This document shows positions 1 through 8,667 of a stretch of 64,000 bases of DNA, piece by piece. A program made the translations under genes and the position numbers. Below the pieces are notes generated by a model. It searched no databases and was not told the DNA's origin. It saw only the letters and a program-made list of their open reading frames with translations. Numbering within the stretch: position 1 is the stretch's first letter; each line of letters opens with the position of its first letter. Source of the stretch: Arthrobacter cupressi (GTDB lineage Bacteria; Actinomycetota; Actinomycetes; Actinomycetales; Micrococcaceae); contig NZ_FNEI01000008.1 of the NCBI RefSeq assembly GCF_900099975.1, positions 115,706 to 179,705 on the forward strand. The letters run 5' to 3'.

Positions 1-1254
1 TTCGTGGCGGTCAACCACTCCATCCCGGACGCCCTCGCGGTGTTCATCCGCACGGCGGGCGGCAACGTGCTGCACACCGGCGACTTCAAGATGGACCAGT
101 TGCCGCTGGACGGCCGGATCACGGACCTGCGCCACTTCGCCCGCCTGGGCGAAGAAGGCGTGGACCTCTTCATGGCTGACTCCACCAACGCGGACATCCC
201 GGGCTTCACCACCGCGGAAAAGGAAATCGGCCCCACCCTGGAGCGGCTGTTCAGCCAGGCGAAGAAGCGCATCATCGTCGCGTCCTTCTCCTCGCACGTA
301 CACCGCGTGCAGCAGGTCCTGGACGCCGCCGCCAAGCACGGCCGGAACGTTGCCTTCGTAGGCCGCTCCATGGTCCGCAACATGGCCATCGCCGCCAAGC
401 TGGGCTACCTGGACGTGCCGCCGGGCATCCTGGTGGACTTGAAGAACATCGACGAACTGCCGGACCACCGCGTGGTCCTGATGTCCACCGGATCCCAGGG
501 CGAACCCATGGCCGCGCTGTCCCGCATGGCCAACGGCGACCACCGCGTGGTCGTCGGTACCGGCGACACCGTGATCCTGGCCTCCAGCCTCATCCCCGGC
601 AACGAGAACGCAGTGTTCCGGATCATCAACGGCCTGCTCAAGCTCGGCGCCGACGTCGTCCACAAGGGCAACGCCAAGGTGCACGTCTCCGGGCACGCCG
701 CCGCCGGCGAACTGCTCTACTGCTACAACATCCTCAAGCCGCTCAACGCGATGCCGGTGCACGGAGAAACCCGGCACCTGATCGCCAACGGCAAGATCGC
801 CGAAGACTCCGGTGTGCCCACCGACAACGTCATCCTCGCCGACAACGGCACCGTGATCGACCTGAGGGACCACAAAGCCCGCGTGGCCGGCCAGGTGGAA
901 GTCGGTTTCGTCTATGTGGACGGCTCCAGCGTGGGCGAGATCACCGACGCCGACCTCAAGGACCGCCGCATCCTCGGCGACGAAGGCTTCATCTCGGTGA
1001 TCACCGTCATCAACCGCACCACCGGCAAGATCGTCTCCGGCCCGGAGATCCACGCCCGCGGCGTAGCCGAGGACGACGCCGTGTTCGACGAGATCGTCCC
1101 CAAGATCAACGCCGCCCTCGAAGAGGCCGTGGTCAACCACCCGGACCACACCAACTACCAGCTGCAGCAGGTGGTGCGCCGCGTGATCGGCACCTGGGTG
1201 AACCGCAAGCTCCGCCGCCGGCCAATGATCATCCCGGTGGTCCTGGAGGCGTAG
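1..1254 (+). CDS. rnj: Ribonuclease J, C-terminal part (5' end outside window)
   Basis: Metallo-beta-lactamase/beta-CASP ribonuclease that acts as a 5'-3' exonuclease and endonuclease in mRNA decay and rRNA processing. The frame is open from base 1, so the gene starts upstream. About 417 codons are visible against a usual length near 560, so the N-terminal HxHxDH metal motif is missing here. Visible family marks are HTGDFKMDQ (metal aspartate) near the start, the beta-CASP stretch, SGHAAAGEL and MPVHGETRHL near residues 230-260, and the C-terminal dimerisation region. Next comes ftsK, as in other actinobacteria (Rv2752c region of M. tuberculosis). The identification is firm; the true start cannot be seen. 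Confidence 0.95.
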   Translation, partial: FVAVNHSIPDALAVFIRTAGGNVLHTGDFKMDQLPLDGRITDLRHFARLGEEGVDLFMADSTNADIPGFTTAEKEIGPTLERLFSQAKKRIIVASFSSHVHRVQQVLDAAAKHGRNVAFVGRSMVRNMAIAAKLGYLDVPPGILVDLKNIDELPDHRVVLMSTGSQGEPMAALSRMANGDHRVVVGTGDTVILASSLIPGNENAVFRIINGLLKLGADVVHKGNAKVHVSGHAAAGELLYCYNILKPLNAMPVHGETRHLIANGKIAEDSGVPTDNVILADNGTVIDLRDHKARVAGQVEVGFVYVDGSSVGEITDADLKDRRILGDEGFISVITVINRTTGKIVSGPEIHARGVAEDDAVFDEIVPKINAALEEAVVNHPDHTNYQLQQVVRRVIGTWVNRKLRRRPMIIPVVLEA

Positions 1255-1293
1255 CCCGCACCGAACGGGGCCCCGAGCGGCCCGAAAAGCCCG

Positions 1294-1325
1294 ACGGCCC
1301 GGAAATCCGCAGGATTCCGGGCCGT
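1294..1325 (+). terminator. Hairpin terminator after RNase J
   Basis: A perfect 11-bp inverted repeat (ACGGCCCGGAA / TTCCGGGCCGT) with a 10-nt loop lies 40 nt after the RNase J stop. Only TTTG follows, so it is a GC-rich terminator without a long U tract, common in actinobacteria. Confidence 0.7.
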
Positions 1326-1344
1326 TTGCGGTACCGTGGCGAAT

Positions 1345-4170
1345 ATGGCGACACGTACTTCCTCCGCGCCAAAAGGCAACTCCACCAGTAAATCCGGCGG
1401 ATCCGGCCGGGGCGGAGCCACCGCAAAATCCGGCAGAAGCAGCTCCGCGCCCCGCGGCACGCGCGGCAAGGCAAACGCAGAGCCGCAGCAGCCGTGGATC
1501 GTCAGGGTCCTCTCCGGAGCCTGGCAGGGCGTCGGCCACCTCGTCGGCGCCGGGGTCCGCCGCATCGGCCACGACGTCAGCGAGCTCGAACCGGAGGAAC
1601 GCCGCGACGGCGCCGCACTGTTCAACCTCGTGCTCGGCATCTTCATCGCCACCTTCGCCTGGTGGGGATTCAGCGGCTGGCTGCCGGACCTCGTCTACAG
1701 CGTGGTCAACGGCACCTTCGGCTGGATGGCCCTGCTGCTGCCGCTCATGCTCTTCGTCTGCGCCTTCCGCCTGTTCCGCCAGCCGTGGGACGGCCGCGGG
1801 AACAACCGGGTGGGCATCGGCTTCCTCATCATGACCTTCGCCGGGACCGGCCTGGCCCACATCATCGGCGGCCAGCCGACCGTCTCGGACGGTTTCGAAG
1901 GGCTGCGCCGGGCCGGCGGCATGCTGGGCTTCCTGGCTGCCGCCCCGCTGGCGGCCATCCACACCGCCGTGCCGGTCCTCGTGTACTCCGCGCTGGCCTT
2001 CACCTCCCTGCTCATTGTCACCGCGACGCCGTTCGGAGCCATTCCGCGGCGCCTCCGGGAAGCGTACGAACACCTCATGGGCGTGGACCTCATGGAGGAC
2101 GGCACCCGCGGCGACGCCCACGACCGCAGCTACCTCCACGAGAACGACCGCCCCGCCCCCAAGAAGAAAAAGCGCATGCGCCTCTTCGGCAAGGACGAGG
2201 ACGCCGAGCCAAAGCTGGAAGGCTACGTGGGGGACGAGGCCTTCGAGCACGCACTGGTCGACGGCGAGGACGGCACCAAAGCGCCCAAGGCACCCTCAGT
2301 GCCGCCGGGAGTCCGCCGTCCCACCCAGGCGGAGATCGCCGTCGAGAAAATCAAGGCGGCCCAGGGCCTGGGAAACAGCGGCCAGGGCGAGAATCCCACC
2401 GAGGCGATTCCCGTCGTCGCGCCCGCCAGCACGGTACCCTCGACGCCGGTCAGCCCGCCTCCGCCGCCCACGCCGATCCCGCAGCGCACCGAACAGCTCT
2501 CCCTGGCGGGCGATGTCACCTACACGCTCCCGGCGTCGGACAACCTGACCCCGGGCTCCGTGCCGAAGGAACGGACCGAAGCGAACGACGCCGTGGTGGC
2601 CGCCCTGACGGACACCATGCAGCAGTTCAACGTGGATGCCACCGTGACCGGCTTCAGCCGCGGCCCCACCGTGACCCGCTACGAAATCGAACTGGCCCCC
2701 GGCACCAAGGTGGAGCGCGTCACGGCGCTGTCCAAGAACATCTCCTACGCCGTGGCCTCCAGCGATGTCCGCATCCTCAGCCCCATCCCGGGCAAGTCCG
2801 CCATCGGCATCGAAATCCCGAATACAGACCGCGAAACCGTGTCCCTGGGCGACGTGCTGCGCAGCCAGAACGCCCGCCGCACCGACCATCCGATGGTGAT
2901 GGGCGTGGGCAAGGACGTCGAGGGCGGCTACGTCGTGGCGAACCTTGCCAAGATGCCGCACTTGCTCGTTGCCGGTGCGACCGGTGCCGGTAAGTCCTCC
3001 TTCGTGAACTCGATGATCACCTCCATCCTCATGCGGGCCACGCCGGACGAAGTCCGCATGGTCATGGTGGACCCCAAGCGCGTGGAACTCACCGCCTACG
3101 AGGGCGTGCCGCACCTCATCACGCCCATCATCACCAATCCGAAGAAGGCCGCCGAGGCGCTCCAGTGGGTGGTCCGGGAAATGGACGCCCGTTACGACGA
3201 CCTCGCCAACTACGGCTACAAGCACATCGACGACTTCAACAAGGCCGTCCGTGCGGGCAAGGTGGTCCCGCCGCCGGACTCCAAGCGGGTCATCAAGCCG
3301 TACCCGTACCTCCTGGTGATCGTGGACGAGCTCGCCGACCTCATGATGGTGGCCCCGCGCGACGTCGAAGACTCGATCGTGCGCATCACCCAGCTGGCCC
3401 GTGCCGCCGGCATCCACCTCGTGCTGGCCACCCAGCGCCCGTCGGTGGACGTCGTCACGGGCCTGATCAAGGCCAACGTGCCCTCCCGCATGGCCTTCGC
3501 CACCTCCTCGGTCACGGACTCGCGCGTGGTCCTGGACCAGCCCGGCGCCGAAAAGCTCATCGGCCAGGGCGACGCCCTGTTCCTGCCGATGGGCGCCTCC
3601 AAGGCGATGCGTGTCCAGGGTGCCTGGGTGTCGGAGTCCGAGATCCACAAGGTGGTTGAACACGTCAAGGGCCAGCTCCAGGCGGTCTACCGTGACGATG
3701 TCGCCGCCGAGGCGCCGAAGAAGCAGATCGACGACGACATCGGGGACGACCTCGAGGTGCTGCTGCAGGCCACCGAGCTCGTGGTCACCACCCAGTTCGG
3801 TTCCACCTCCATGCTCCAGCGCAAGCTGCGCGTGGGCTTCGCCAAGGCCGGCAGGCTCATGGACCTGCTCGAGTCCCGGGGCGTCGTCGGGCCTTCGGAA
3901 GGTTCCAAGGCGCGGGACGTGCTCGTCAAGCCGGACGACCTCGCACCGGTCCTCGCCGCCATGCGCGGTGACGACGCCGGGGCCGCCCCGGACGCCCACA
4001 CCGCCGCCTTGAGCGATAACGCGAACGCGAACATCGCCGTCGGCGGTTACGCCGAGGACCTCGTGGCCGCGGACCTGGACAACCGGACCCAGGCAATCGA
4101 GTATTACGACGGCGCCGACGGGGGAGAGGACGACGACGGCGAGGACGCCTGGTCACTGACTGGTCGGTAG
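1345..4170 (+). CDS. ftsK: DNA translocase FtsK/SpoIIIE
   Basis: Septum-anchored ATPase that pumps chromosomal DNA during division and helps dimer resolution. The 941-aa product has a basic Ser/Gly-rich N-terminus, about four membrane segments (roughly residues 80-220), a charged and Pro-rich linker, then the motor domain. Walker A is GATGAGKSS near residue 545, Walker B is LLVIVDELADL near 660, and the C-terminal gamma winged helix (DNA orientation reading) lies near 810-865. The ATG at 1345 sits 7 nt after TACCGT, which fits a leaderless start. An in-frame GTG at 1336 overlaps that -10 box and is the alternative, giving 944 aa. The acidic tail after 900 is poorly conserved. Confidence 0.95.
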   Translation: MATRTSSAPKGNSTSKSGGSGRGGATAKSGRSSSAPRGTRGKANAEPQQPWIVRVLSGAWQGVGHLVGAGVRRIGHDVSELEPEERRDGAALFNLVLGIFIATFAWWGFSGWLPDLVYSVVNGTFGWMALLLPLMLFVCAFRLFRQPWDGRGNNRVGIGFLIMTFAGTGLAHIIGGQPTVSDGFEGLRRAGGMLGFLAAAPLAAIHTAVPVLVYSALAFTSLLIVTATPFGAIPRRLREAYEHLMGVDLMEDGTRGDAHDRSYLHENDRPAPKKKKRMRLFGKDEDAEPKLEGYVGDEAFEHALVDGEDGTKAPKAPSVPPGVRRPTQAEIAVEKIKAAQGLGNSGQGENPTEAIPVVAPASTVPSTPVSPPPPPTPIPQRTEQLSLAGDVTYTLPASDNLTPGSVPKERTEANDAVVAALTDTMQQFNVDATVTGFSRGPTVTRYEIELAPGTKVERVTALSKNISYAVASSDVRILSPIPGKSAIGIEIPNTDRETVSLGDVLRSQNARRTDHPMVMGVGKDVEGGYVVANLAKMPHLLVAGATGAGKSSFVNSMITSILMRATPDEVRMVMVDPKRVELTAYEGVPHLITPIITNPKKAAEALQWVVREMDARYDDLANYGYKHIDDFNKAVRAGKVVPPPDSKRVIKPYPYLLVIVDELADLMMVAPRDVEDSIVRITQLARAAGIHLVLATQRPSVDVVTGLIKANVPSRMAFATSSVTDSRVVLDQPGAEKLIGQGDALFLPMGASKAMRVQGAWVSESEIHKVVEHVKGQLQAVYRDDVAAEAPKKQIDDDIGDDLEVLLQATELVVTTQFGSTSMLQRKLRVGFAKAGRLMDLLESRGVVGPSEGSKARDVLVKPDDLAPVLAAMRGDDAGAAPDAHTAALSDNANANIAVGGYAEDLVAADLDNRTQAIEYYDGADGGEDDDGEDAWSLTGR

Positions 4171-4223
4171 TCATGGGCCGGACGGTAATCATGGTGCCGG
4201 CCTCCGGACGATAGCCTAGAGGC

Positions 4224-4820
4224 GTGACTACATCCGAAGGCAGCAAAGCCGGCTCCGGCTCCCAGGTCTGGAACCTGCCCAACATCCTGACGATGCTGCG
4301 CATCGCGCTCGTCCCGTTCTTCATCTGGTTCCTGCTCGCCGACAACGGCGAGCACGGCGCCTGGCGCTGGGCCGCCGTCGTCGCCTTCGCCGCGGCGATC
4401 TATACCGACAAGCTCGACGGCGACATCGCCCGTGCCCGGAACCTGATCACCAACTTCGGCAAGATCGCGGACCCGATCGCCGACAAGCTGCTGATCGGTT
4501 CCGCCCTGGTGCTCCTTTCCGCGCTTGGGGAGCTGCCATGGTGGATCACCATCGTCATCCTCGTGCGCGAATGGGGGATCACCGCCCTGCGCTTCTTCGT
4601 GATCCGCTACGGCGTCATGCCGGCCTCGCGGGGCGGAAAGCTCAAGACCGTCGTGCAGACCGTTGCCATTTTCCTGTTCATCGTGCCGCTGGCATCGATC
4701 GCCCCCTGGCTCTACTGGGTGGCGTTCGCCGTGATGCTCGCGGCCCTGGTGATCACCGTCTGGACCGGCGTCGAATACGTTTTCCAGGCCCTCAGGCTGC
4801 GGGCCAACGGGCGCGCATGA
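4224..4820 (+). CDS. pgsA: CDP-diacylglycerol--glycerol-3-phosphate 3-phosphatidyltransferase
   Basis: Integral membrane enzyme that makes phosphatidylglycerol phosphate from CDP-diacylglycerol and glycerol 3-phosphate. The CDP-alcohol phosphotransferase signature D-G-x2-A-R-x8-G-x3-D-x3-D is present as DGDIARARN...GKIADPIADK near residues 64-86, among several hydrophobic segments. Length (198 aa) is normal. The GTG start lies 7 nt after the -10 box TAGCCT, giving a likely leaderless mRNA. The stop overlaps the start of the next gene (ATGA), so the two are coupled. The family also contains cardiolipin and phosphatidylinositol synthases, but PgsA is the best fit by position next to cinA and clgR. 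Confidence 0.92.
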   Translation: MTTSEGSKAGSGSQVWNLPNILTMLRIALVPFFIWFLLADNGEHGAWRWAAVVAFAAAIYTDKLDGDIARARNLITNFGKIADPIADKLLIGSALVLLSALGELPWWITIVILVREWGITALRFFVIRYGVMPASRGGKLKTVVQTVAIFLFIVPLASIAPWLYWVAFAVMLAALVITVWTGVEYVFQALRLRANGRA

Positions 4821-5320
4821 GCGGGCTGGCGCGGGACACCGCGGCGAACGTCGTCGCCGAGGCCATCGCCAAGGGCCTCACGGTGGCCACGGCCGAATCC
4901 CTGACCGCGGGCATGGTTGCCGCGACCCTGGCCAACACGCCCGGAGCCTCCGGGATGTTGCAGGGCGGCGTCGTCGCGTATCAGAACTCGGTGAAGTCCG
5001 CAGTCCTCGGGGTACCTGAGCCGTTGCTCGCCAAGGCCGGTTCAGTGGACGCCGATGTCGCCCGGGCCATGGCGGAGGGCGCGCGGGCGGCCTGCGGCGC
5101 CGACATCGGGGTGTCCACCACGGGAGTGGCCGGCCCCGACGCGCACGACGGAAAAGAGGTGGGCACGGTCTACATCGCGGTGGCTTCCGGCAAGGGCAGC
5201 GAGGCATTCGGCTATGCCTTCTCCGGCGGCCGGGCCGAGATCCGGGAGCAGGCCGCCGCTGCCGCCCTCGCAAGGGTACTGGAACTCTTGCGCCGCACGG
5301 AGTTACCACAGGTAAAGTAG
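4817..5320 (+). CDS. pncC: CinA-family nicotinamide-nucleotide amidohydrolase (PncC type)
   Basis: Stand-alone CinA C-terminal domain, a deamidase that recycles nicotinamide mononucleotide to nicotinate mononucleotide in NAD salvage. The product is 167 aa, matching stand-alone PncC. Family marks are ATAESLTAGMVAATL near residues 24-38, GGVVAYQNSVK near 49-59, and STTGVAGPD near 99-107. The ATG overlaps the pgsA stop by 4 bp. No competence-type N-terminal MoCF domain is present. The amidase activity is assigned from the family and is not visible in the sequence alone. Confidence 0.9.
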   Translation: MSGLARDTAANVVAEAIAKGLTVATAESLTAGMVAATLANTPGASGMLQGGVVAYQNSVKSAVLGVPEPLLAKAGSVDADVARAMAEGARAACGADIGVSTTGVAGPDAHDGKEVGTVYIAVASGKGSEAFGYAFSGGRAEIREQAAAAALARVLELLRRTELPQVK

Positions 5321-5322
5321 GC

Positions 5323-5350
5323 GGGAACAAAAACCGTAGCCCGATAGTTG
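5323..5350 (+). promoter_or_regulatory. Candidate SigR/SigH-type (thiol-oxidative stress) promoter of clgR
   Basis: GGGAAC (5323-5328), 18 nt, then GTTG (5347-5350). This matches the actinobacterial SigR/SigH consensus GGAAT/C-N18-19-GTT. It lies just after the pncC stop and 198 nt before the preferred clgR start. SigH/SigE control of clgR is established in Corynebacterium and Mycobacterium, which supports the reading. Confidence 0.6.
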
Positions 5351-5361
5351 TTACATTGTGT

Positions 5362-5382
5362 CGCCCCGGAAGAGCCGGGGCG
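5362..5382 (+). other. Hairpin in the clgR leader
   Basis: Perfect 8-bp inverted repeat CGCCCCGG / CCGGGGCG with loop AAGAG, about 25 nt downstream of the candidate stress promoter. No U tract follows, so it would lie in the clgR 5' leader rather than end transcription. Function unknown. Confidence 0.4.
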
Positions 5383-5547
5383 CCTAGGATGTAAAAACAA
5401 GCGGGGCACCTTTTCGAGGGTGTCCCGGACCGAAGAGGGAGCAAGGCGATACAGATGGTTAAGCAGCCCGTATCCGTAAACGGCGTTGTCCGCTGGAAGG
5501 ATGTGGGCCTGGCCGAATCGGCACCGAGGGAACAGAAGGAGCGCAAG

Positions 5548-5907
5548 ATGGTTGTACTGCGTCACGAGATCGGTGATGTTCTGCGCGATGTCCGTCAGCG
5601 CCAGGGCCGTACCCTCCGCGAGGTTTCGCACAGTGCCCGCGTGTCCCTCGGCTACCTGAGCGAGGTGGAACGCGGCCAGAAGGAAGCGTCCTCCGAATTG
5701 CTGTCCTCGATCTGCACTGCCTTGGACGTTCCGCTGTCCAGCATGCTGCGCGAAGTCAGCGACCGCGTTGCCGTAGCTGAAGGCGTGGCCGTTCCGGACA
5801 CCGTTCCCCAGGAATTCGCCCAGCGCTACGGACGCGACCTGGACCGCGAACTCAGCGCGGAACTTGGCGGGGACTTCACCCCGGGCGTGCTCTCGGCAGC
5901 GCGCTGA
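5548..5907 (+). CDS. clgR: ClgR-type XRE-family transcriptional activator
   Basis: Small DNA-binding activator of protease genes such as clpP and clpC in actinobacteria. The 119-aa product carries a Cro/CI-type helix-turn-helix near residues 5-65 ([19 protein letters not shown], then [19 protein letters not shown]). I chose the ATG at 5548 because AAGGAG lies 6-11 nt before it and homologues start with this MVVLRHEIG sequence. An in-frame ATG at 5455 would add 31 residues and also has a purine-rich upstream. The C-terminus ends in [10 protein letters not shown]; in known ClgR proteins a C-terminal Ala-Ala type end is a Clp degradation signal, and AAR here may serve likewise. Placement after pgsA and cinA matches M. 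tuberculosis. Confidence 0.88.
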   Translation: MVVLRHEIGDVLRDVRQRQGRTLREVSHSARVSLGYLSEVERGQKEASSELLSSICTALDVPLSSMLREVSDRVAVAEGVAVPDTVPQEFAQRYGRDLDRELSAELGGDFTPGVLSAAR

Positions 5908-5930
5908 ACGCATTGACATAAACACCAAGG

Positions 5931-5964
5931 GAGAAGGCTCCGGCAACAGTGCCGGAGCCTTCTC
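5931..5964 (+). terminator. Strong hairpin terminator between convergent clgR and marR genes
   Basis: A perfect 14-bp stem (GAGAAGGCTCCGGC / GCCGGAGCCTTCTC) with a 6-nt loop lies between two converging genes. The symmetry would let it work in both directions. Confidence 0.8.
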
Positions 5965-6024
5965 CTTATGTCGTTTGTACGGGGCCGGCCCTGCCAGCCC
6001 GGAACGGCTCAGCTAGCGGGCCGC

Positions 6025-6525
6025 TCAGGCCTGGTCCTTGCCGATACCTTCGCCGTAGGCGGTGTTGAGCCGTTCCATGTACTCGGCGAGGGTCTGGATT
6101 TCCTCCAGCGGCCACTCGCCCAGCCGTTCCCGGAACACCTGGCGCCGTGCATCCTGGACCTGGTGCATTTTCTCTTCGCCCTTGGCGGTCAGGCGGATGG
6201 ATTGCGCCCGTCCGTCCTGCGGGTCGGCCTCTTTGTAGACCATGCCGATGCTCTCGAGGAACGCGATCTGGCGGCTCACGGACGGTTTCCCGACGCCGAT
6301 GCAGGAGGCCAGTTCCGTCAGGCGGAGGGGTCCCTCCTTGCGGATGATCGACAGCAGCCCGTAGGCGGCCGGCTCCATGTCCGGGTGCACCTGGCGCGAG
6401 AGCTGGTGGGAGAGCGAACGGGCCCGGCGCCAGAAGATGCTCAGCTGGTGTTCCACCTGCTGGAGGGCGTTGTCGACGCCGTCTCCGTTGACCGGCTCCG
6501 GCGCGTCGTCGGGGGTATTGCTCAT
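6025..6525 (-). CDS. MarR-family transcriptional regulator
   Basis: Winged-helix dimeric repressor of 166 aa. The central HTH reads LRLTELASCIGVGKPSVSRQIAFLESIGMV, and the wing follows with DPQDGRAQSIRLTAKGEEK, the usual D-x-R-D/G-x-R pattern. The ATG at 6525 lies 7 nt after TAGAAT on the minus strand, a leaderless start; an ATG three codons upstream overlaps that -10 box. It is divergent from the DUF3046 gene. Target genes and ligand cannot be inferred from context. Confidence 0.85.
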   Translation of the reverse strand: MSNTPDDAPEPVNGDGVDNALQQVEHQLSIFWRRARSLSHQLSRQVHPDMEPAAYGLLSIIRKEGPLRLTELASCIGVGKPSVSRQIAFLESIGMVYKEADPQDGRAQSIRLTAKGEEKMHQVQDARRQVFRERLGEWPLEEIQTLAEYMERLNTAYGEGIGKDQA

Positions 6526-6566
6526 GGCAACCATTCTAGAGTCCGGCCACGTGAGAGACTCTATTG

Positions 6567-6803
6567 GTGCGGATCAGTGACTTTTGGCGACTCATGGACG
6601 ACGAATTCGGGAGCGGCTATGCCCGGGTCCTGGCAGGATCCCTGGTGCTCGCCGGAGTGGGCGGACGGACCGCGGACCAGGCCTTGGCGGCCGGAGTCGA
6701 GCCGCGGAAGGTGTGGCTCGCGGTCTGCGACGTCCAGGATGTCCCCGAAGAACGCCGCCTGGGCCGGGACATCAAGATCAAGGACGGTTCGTCCCCGCTC
6801 TGA
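6567..6803 (+). CDS. DUF3046 protein
   Basis: Small protein of 78 aa of unknown function, conserved immediately upstream of recA in actinobacteria (Rv2738c position). The pattern ISDFWRLMDDEFG...ARVLAGSLVLAGVGGRTADQALAAG...VW followed by DVPEERR is the DUF3046 signature. The GTG at 6567 is the preferred start; a TTG directly before it is possible. No catalytic motif or membrane segment is visible. Confidence 0.85.
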   Translation: MRISDFWRLMDDEFGSGYARVLAGSLVLAGVGGRTADQALAAGVEPRKVWLAVCDVQDVPEERRLGRDIKIKDGSSPL

Positions 6804-6846
6804 GCCTCCGGGCCGTGTTCGGCGCCGTGACACGCGGGCCGGATGT

Positions 6847-6875
6847 TCGAATATCTGTTCGGATGGGACTATGCT
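6847..6875 (+). promoter_or_regulatory. LexA (SOS) box and -10 of recA
   Basis: TCGAATATCTGTTCGG (6847-6862) matches the actinobacterial LexA box TCGAAC-N4-GTTCGA at 10 of 12 fixed positions. TATGCT at 6870-6875 is a fitting -10, so the box covers the -35 region. The predicted recA leader is about 180 nt. A second, non-SOS promoter may lie nearer the gene but I cannot place it with confidence. Confidence 0.75.
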
Positions 6876-7061
6876 CCTTTCAGAGGAAAAATTGATTCTG
6901 ACGGACATTTCGCCTGTTCCGTGACCCGTCCTGTTCCGCGTGGTTATCCACATAGCGCATGTTGCCCGCAAATAATGTCTGCGGCCGGTATTAGCGTCGG
7001 AAGGGACAGGAAAGCGGCCCCTCAGGCCGGTCCACAGCGAGAAAGCTCAGAGGTGTGAACC

Positions 7062-8108
7062 ATGGCGGCAAACCCGGATCGCGAGAAGGCGCTCGAAGCA
7101 GCGCTTGCCCAGATCGACAAGCAATTCGGCAAGGGCTCCATCATGCGCTTGGGTGACGACACCCGGGCACCCATCGAGGTGATCCCCACCGGGTCCATTG
7201 CACTGGACGTCGCCCTGGGCATCGGCGGCCTGCCGCGCGGCCGCGTCGTGGAGATCTACGGCCCGGAATCCTCGGGTAAGACCACCGTGGCGCTGCATGC
7301 CGTGGCCAACGCGCAGCGTAATGGAGGCATCGCGGCCTTCATTGACGCCGAACACGCCCTGGACCCGGACTACGCGGCCAAGCTTGGCGTGGACACGGAC
7401 GCCCTGCTGGTGTCCCAGCCGGACACCGGTGAGCAGGCCCTCGAAATCATGGACATGCTGGTCGGCTCCGGCTCCCTGGACATCATCGTCATCGACTCCG
7501 TGGCGGCCCTTGTTCCGCGCGCCGAAATCGAAGGCGAAATGGGTGACTCGCACGTGGGCCTGCAGGCCCGCCTCATGAGCCAGGCACTGCGTAAGATCAC
7601 CGGCCGCCTGAGCCAGACCAAGACCACCGCCATCTTCATCAACCAGCTGCGTGAGAAAATCGGCGTGTTCTTCGGCTCCCCGGAAACCACCACCGGTGGT
7701 AAGGCCCTGAAGTTCTACGCCTCCGTGCGCATCGACGTCCGCCGCATCCAGACCCTCAAGGAGGGTTCGGACTCCGTGGGCAACCGCACCAAGGCCAAGA
7801 TCGTCAAGAACAAGATGGCCCCGCCCTTCAAGGTCGCCGAATTCGACATCATCTACGGCCAGGGTATCTCCCGCGAAGGCGGAATCATCGACATGGGTGT
7901 CGAACACGGCATCATCAAGAAGTCCGGTTCGTGGTTCACCTATGACGGCGACCAGCTGGGCCAGGGCATGGAGAACTCGCGCCGCTTCCTGCGCGACAAC
8001 CCCGAACTCGCCCAGGAACTGGAGCGCCTCATCAAGGAGAAGCTGGGCGTCGGCGTCAAGCCCGCCGAAGGCGAGGACTCTCCGAAGCTGAAGGCCGTTG
8101 ACGGCTAG
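7062..8108 (+). CDS. recA: Recombinase RecA
   Basis: DNA strand-exchange ATPase and co-protease for LexA self-cleavage. The 348-aa length is normal and there is no intein. Walker A is GPESSGKTT near residue 67, the Walker B region is [12 protein letters not shown], and the L2 loop/oligomer region [29 protein letters not shown] is intact. The ATG follows a GAGAAAG/AGAGG purine stretch. The gene overlaps recX by 11 bp and is preceded by a LexA box, so the pair should be damage-induced. Confidence 0.99.
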   Translation: MAANPDREKALEAALAQIDKQFGKGSIMRLGDDTRAPIEVIPTGSIALDVALGIGGLPRGRVVEIYGPESSGKTTVALHAVANAQRNGGIAAFIDAEHALDPDYAAKLGVDTDALLVSQPDTGEQALEIMDMLVGSGSLDIIVIDSVAALVPRAEIEGEMGDSHVGLQARLMSQALRKITGRLSQTKTTAIFINQLREKIGVFFGSPETTTGGKALKFYASVRIDVRRIQTLKEGSDSVGNRTKAKIVKNKMAPPFKVAEFDIIYGQGISREGGIIDMGVEHGIIKKSGSWFTYDGDQLGQGMENSRRFLRDNPELAQELERLIKEKLGVGVKPAEGEDSPKLKAVDG

Positions 8109-8667
8109 GCGCCAGCGCACGGCCCGCCCGGGCAGGGAACTCCCGGCGGATTCCCCCGTGACGGAGGATGCTGAGGCCGATCCCGAAGCGGTGGCGCGGG
8201 CCATCGTCCTGCGGCAGCTGACCAACTCTCCCAAGAGCAGGCAGCAGCTGGCCCGGAAGCTTGCCGAGCGCAACGTGCCCGAATCCGTAGCGGACGCTGT
8301 GCTGGACCGCTTCGAAGAGGTCCGGCTCATCGACGACGCCGACTTTGCCGAGATGTGGGTCCGGAGCCGTTCCCAGACGAGGAAACTGGCCCGGGGCGCC
8401 CTTCGGCGCGAACTGGCGGACAAGGGGATCGACCCCGACACCGCAGAGGAAGCCCTCGGGCAGCTCAGCGACGAGGACGAGCGTCAGGCCGCACGGGAAC
8501 TCGTCGCGCGCAAGCTCCGGGGCGGCGTGGACCTTGGCAACAGGGAGGAACGGGACAAGCACACCCGGCGCCTCGCGGCCATGCTGGCACGGAAGGGGTA
8601 CCAGCCCTCCCTGGCGTTCCGGATCGTCGGGGAAGTGCTGGACGAAACCGGTACCCTTAACGAGTGA
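8098..8667 (+). CDS. recX: RecA regulatory protein RecX
   Basis: Modulator that binds RecA filaments and restrains recombinase activity. The 189-aa product has the three-helix repeat architecture of RecX, with [43 protein letters not shown] and [12 protein letters not shown] visible. The TTG at 8098 overlaps the recA stop; a GTG at 8158 is an alternative that would give a 169-aa protein. The stop overlaps the miaB start (GTGA). Co-transcription with recA is the rule in actinobacteria. Confidence 0.92.
   Translation: MTARRQRTARPGRELPADSPVTEDAEADPEAVARAIVLRQLTNSPKSRQQLARKLAERNVPESVADAVLDRFEEVRLIDDADFAEMWVRSRSQTRKLARGALRRELADKGIDPDTAEEALGQLSDEDERQAARELVARKLRGGVDLGNREERDKHTRRLAAMLARKGYQPSLAFRIVGEVLDETGTLNE

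Noticed and set aside
2296..3999. Long minus-strand open frame opposite ftsK
   Set aside because: Composition (Gly, His, Asp, Val rich) is typical of a mirror frame over a high-GC gene; no family motif, and ftsK on the plus strand is certain.
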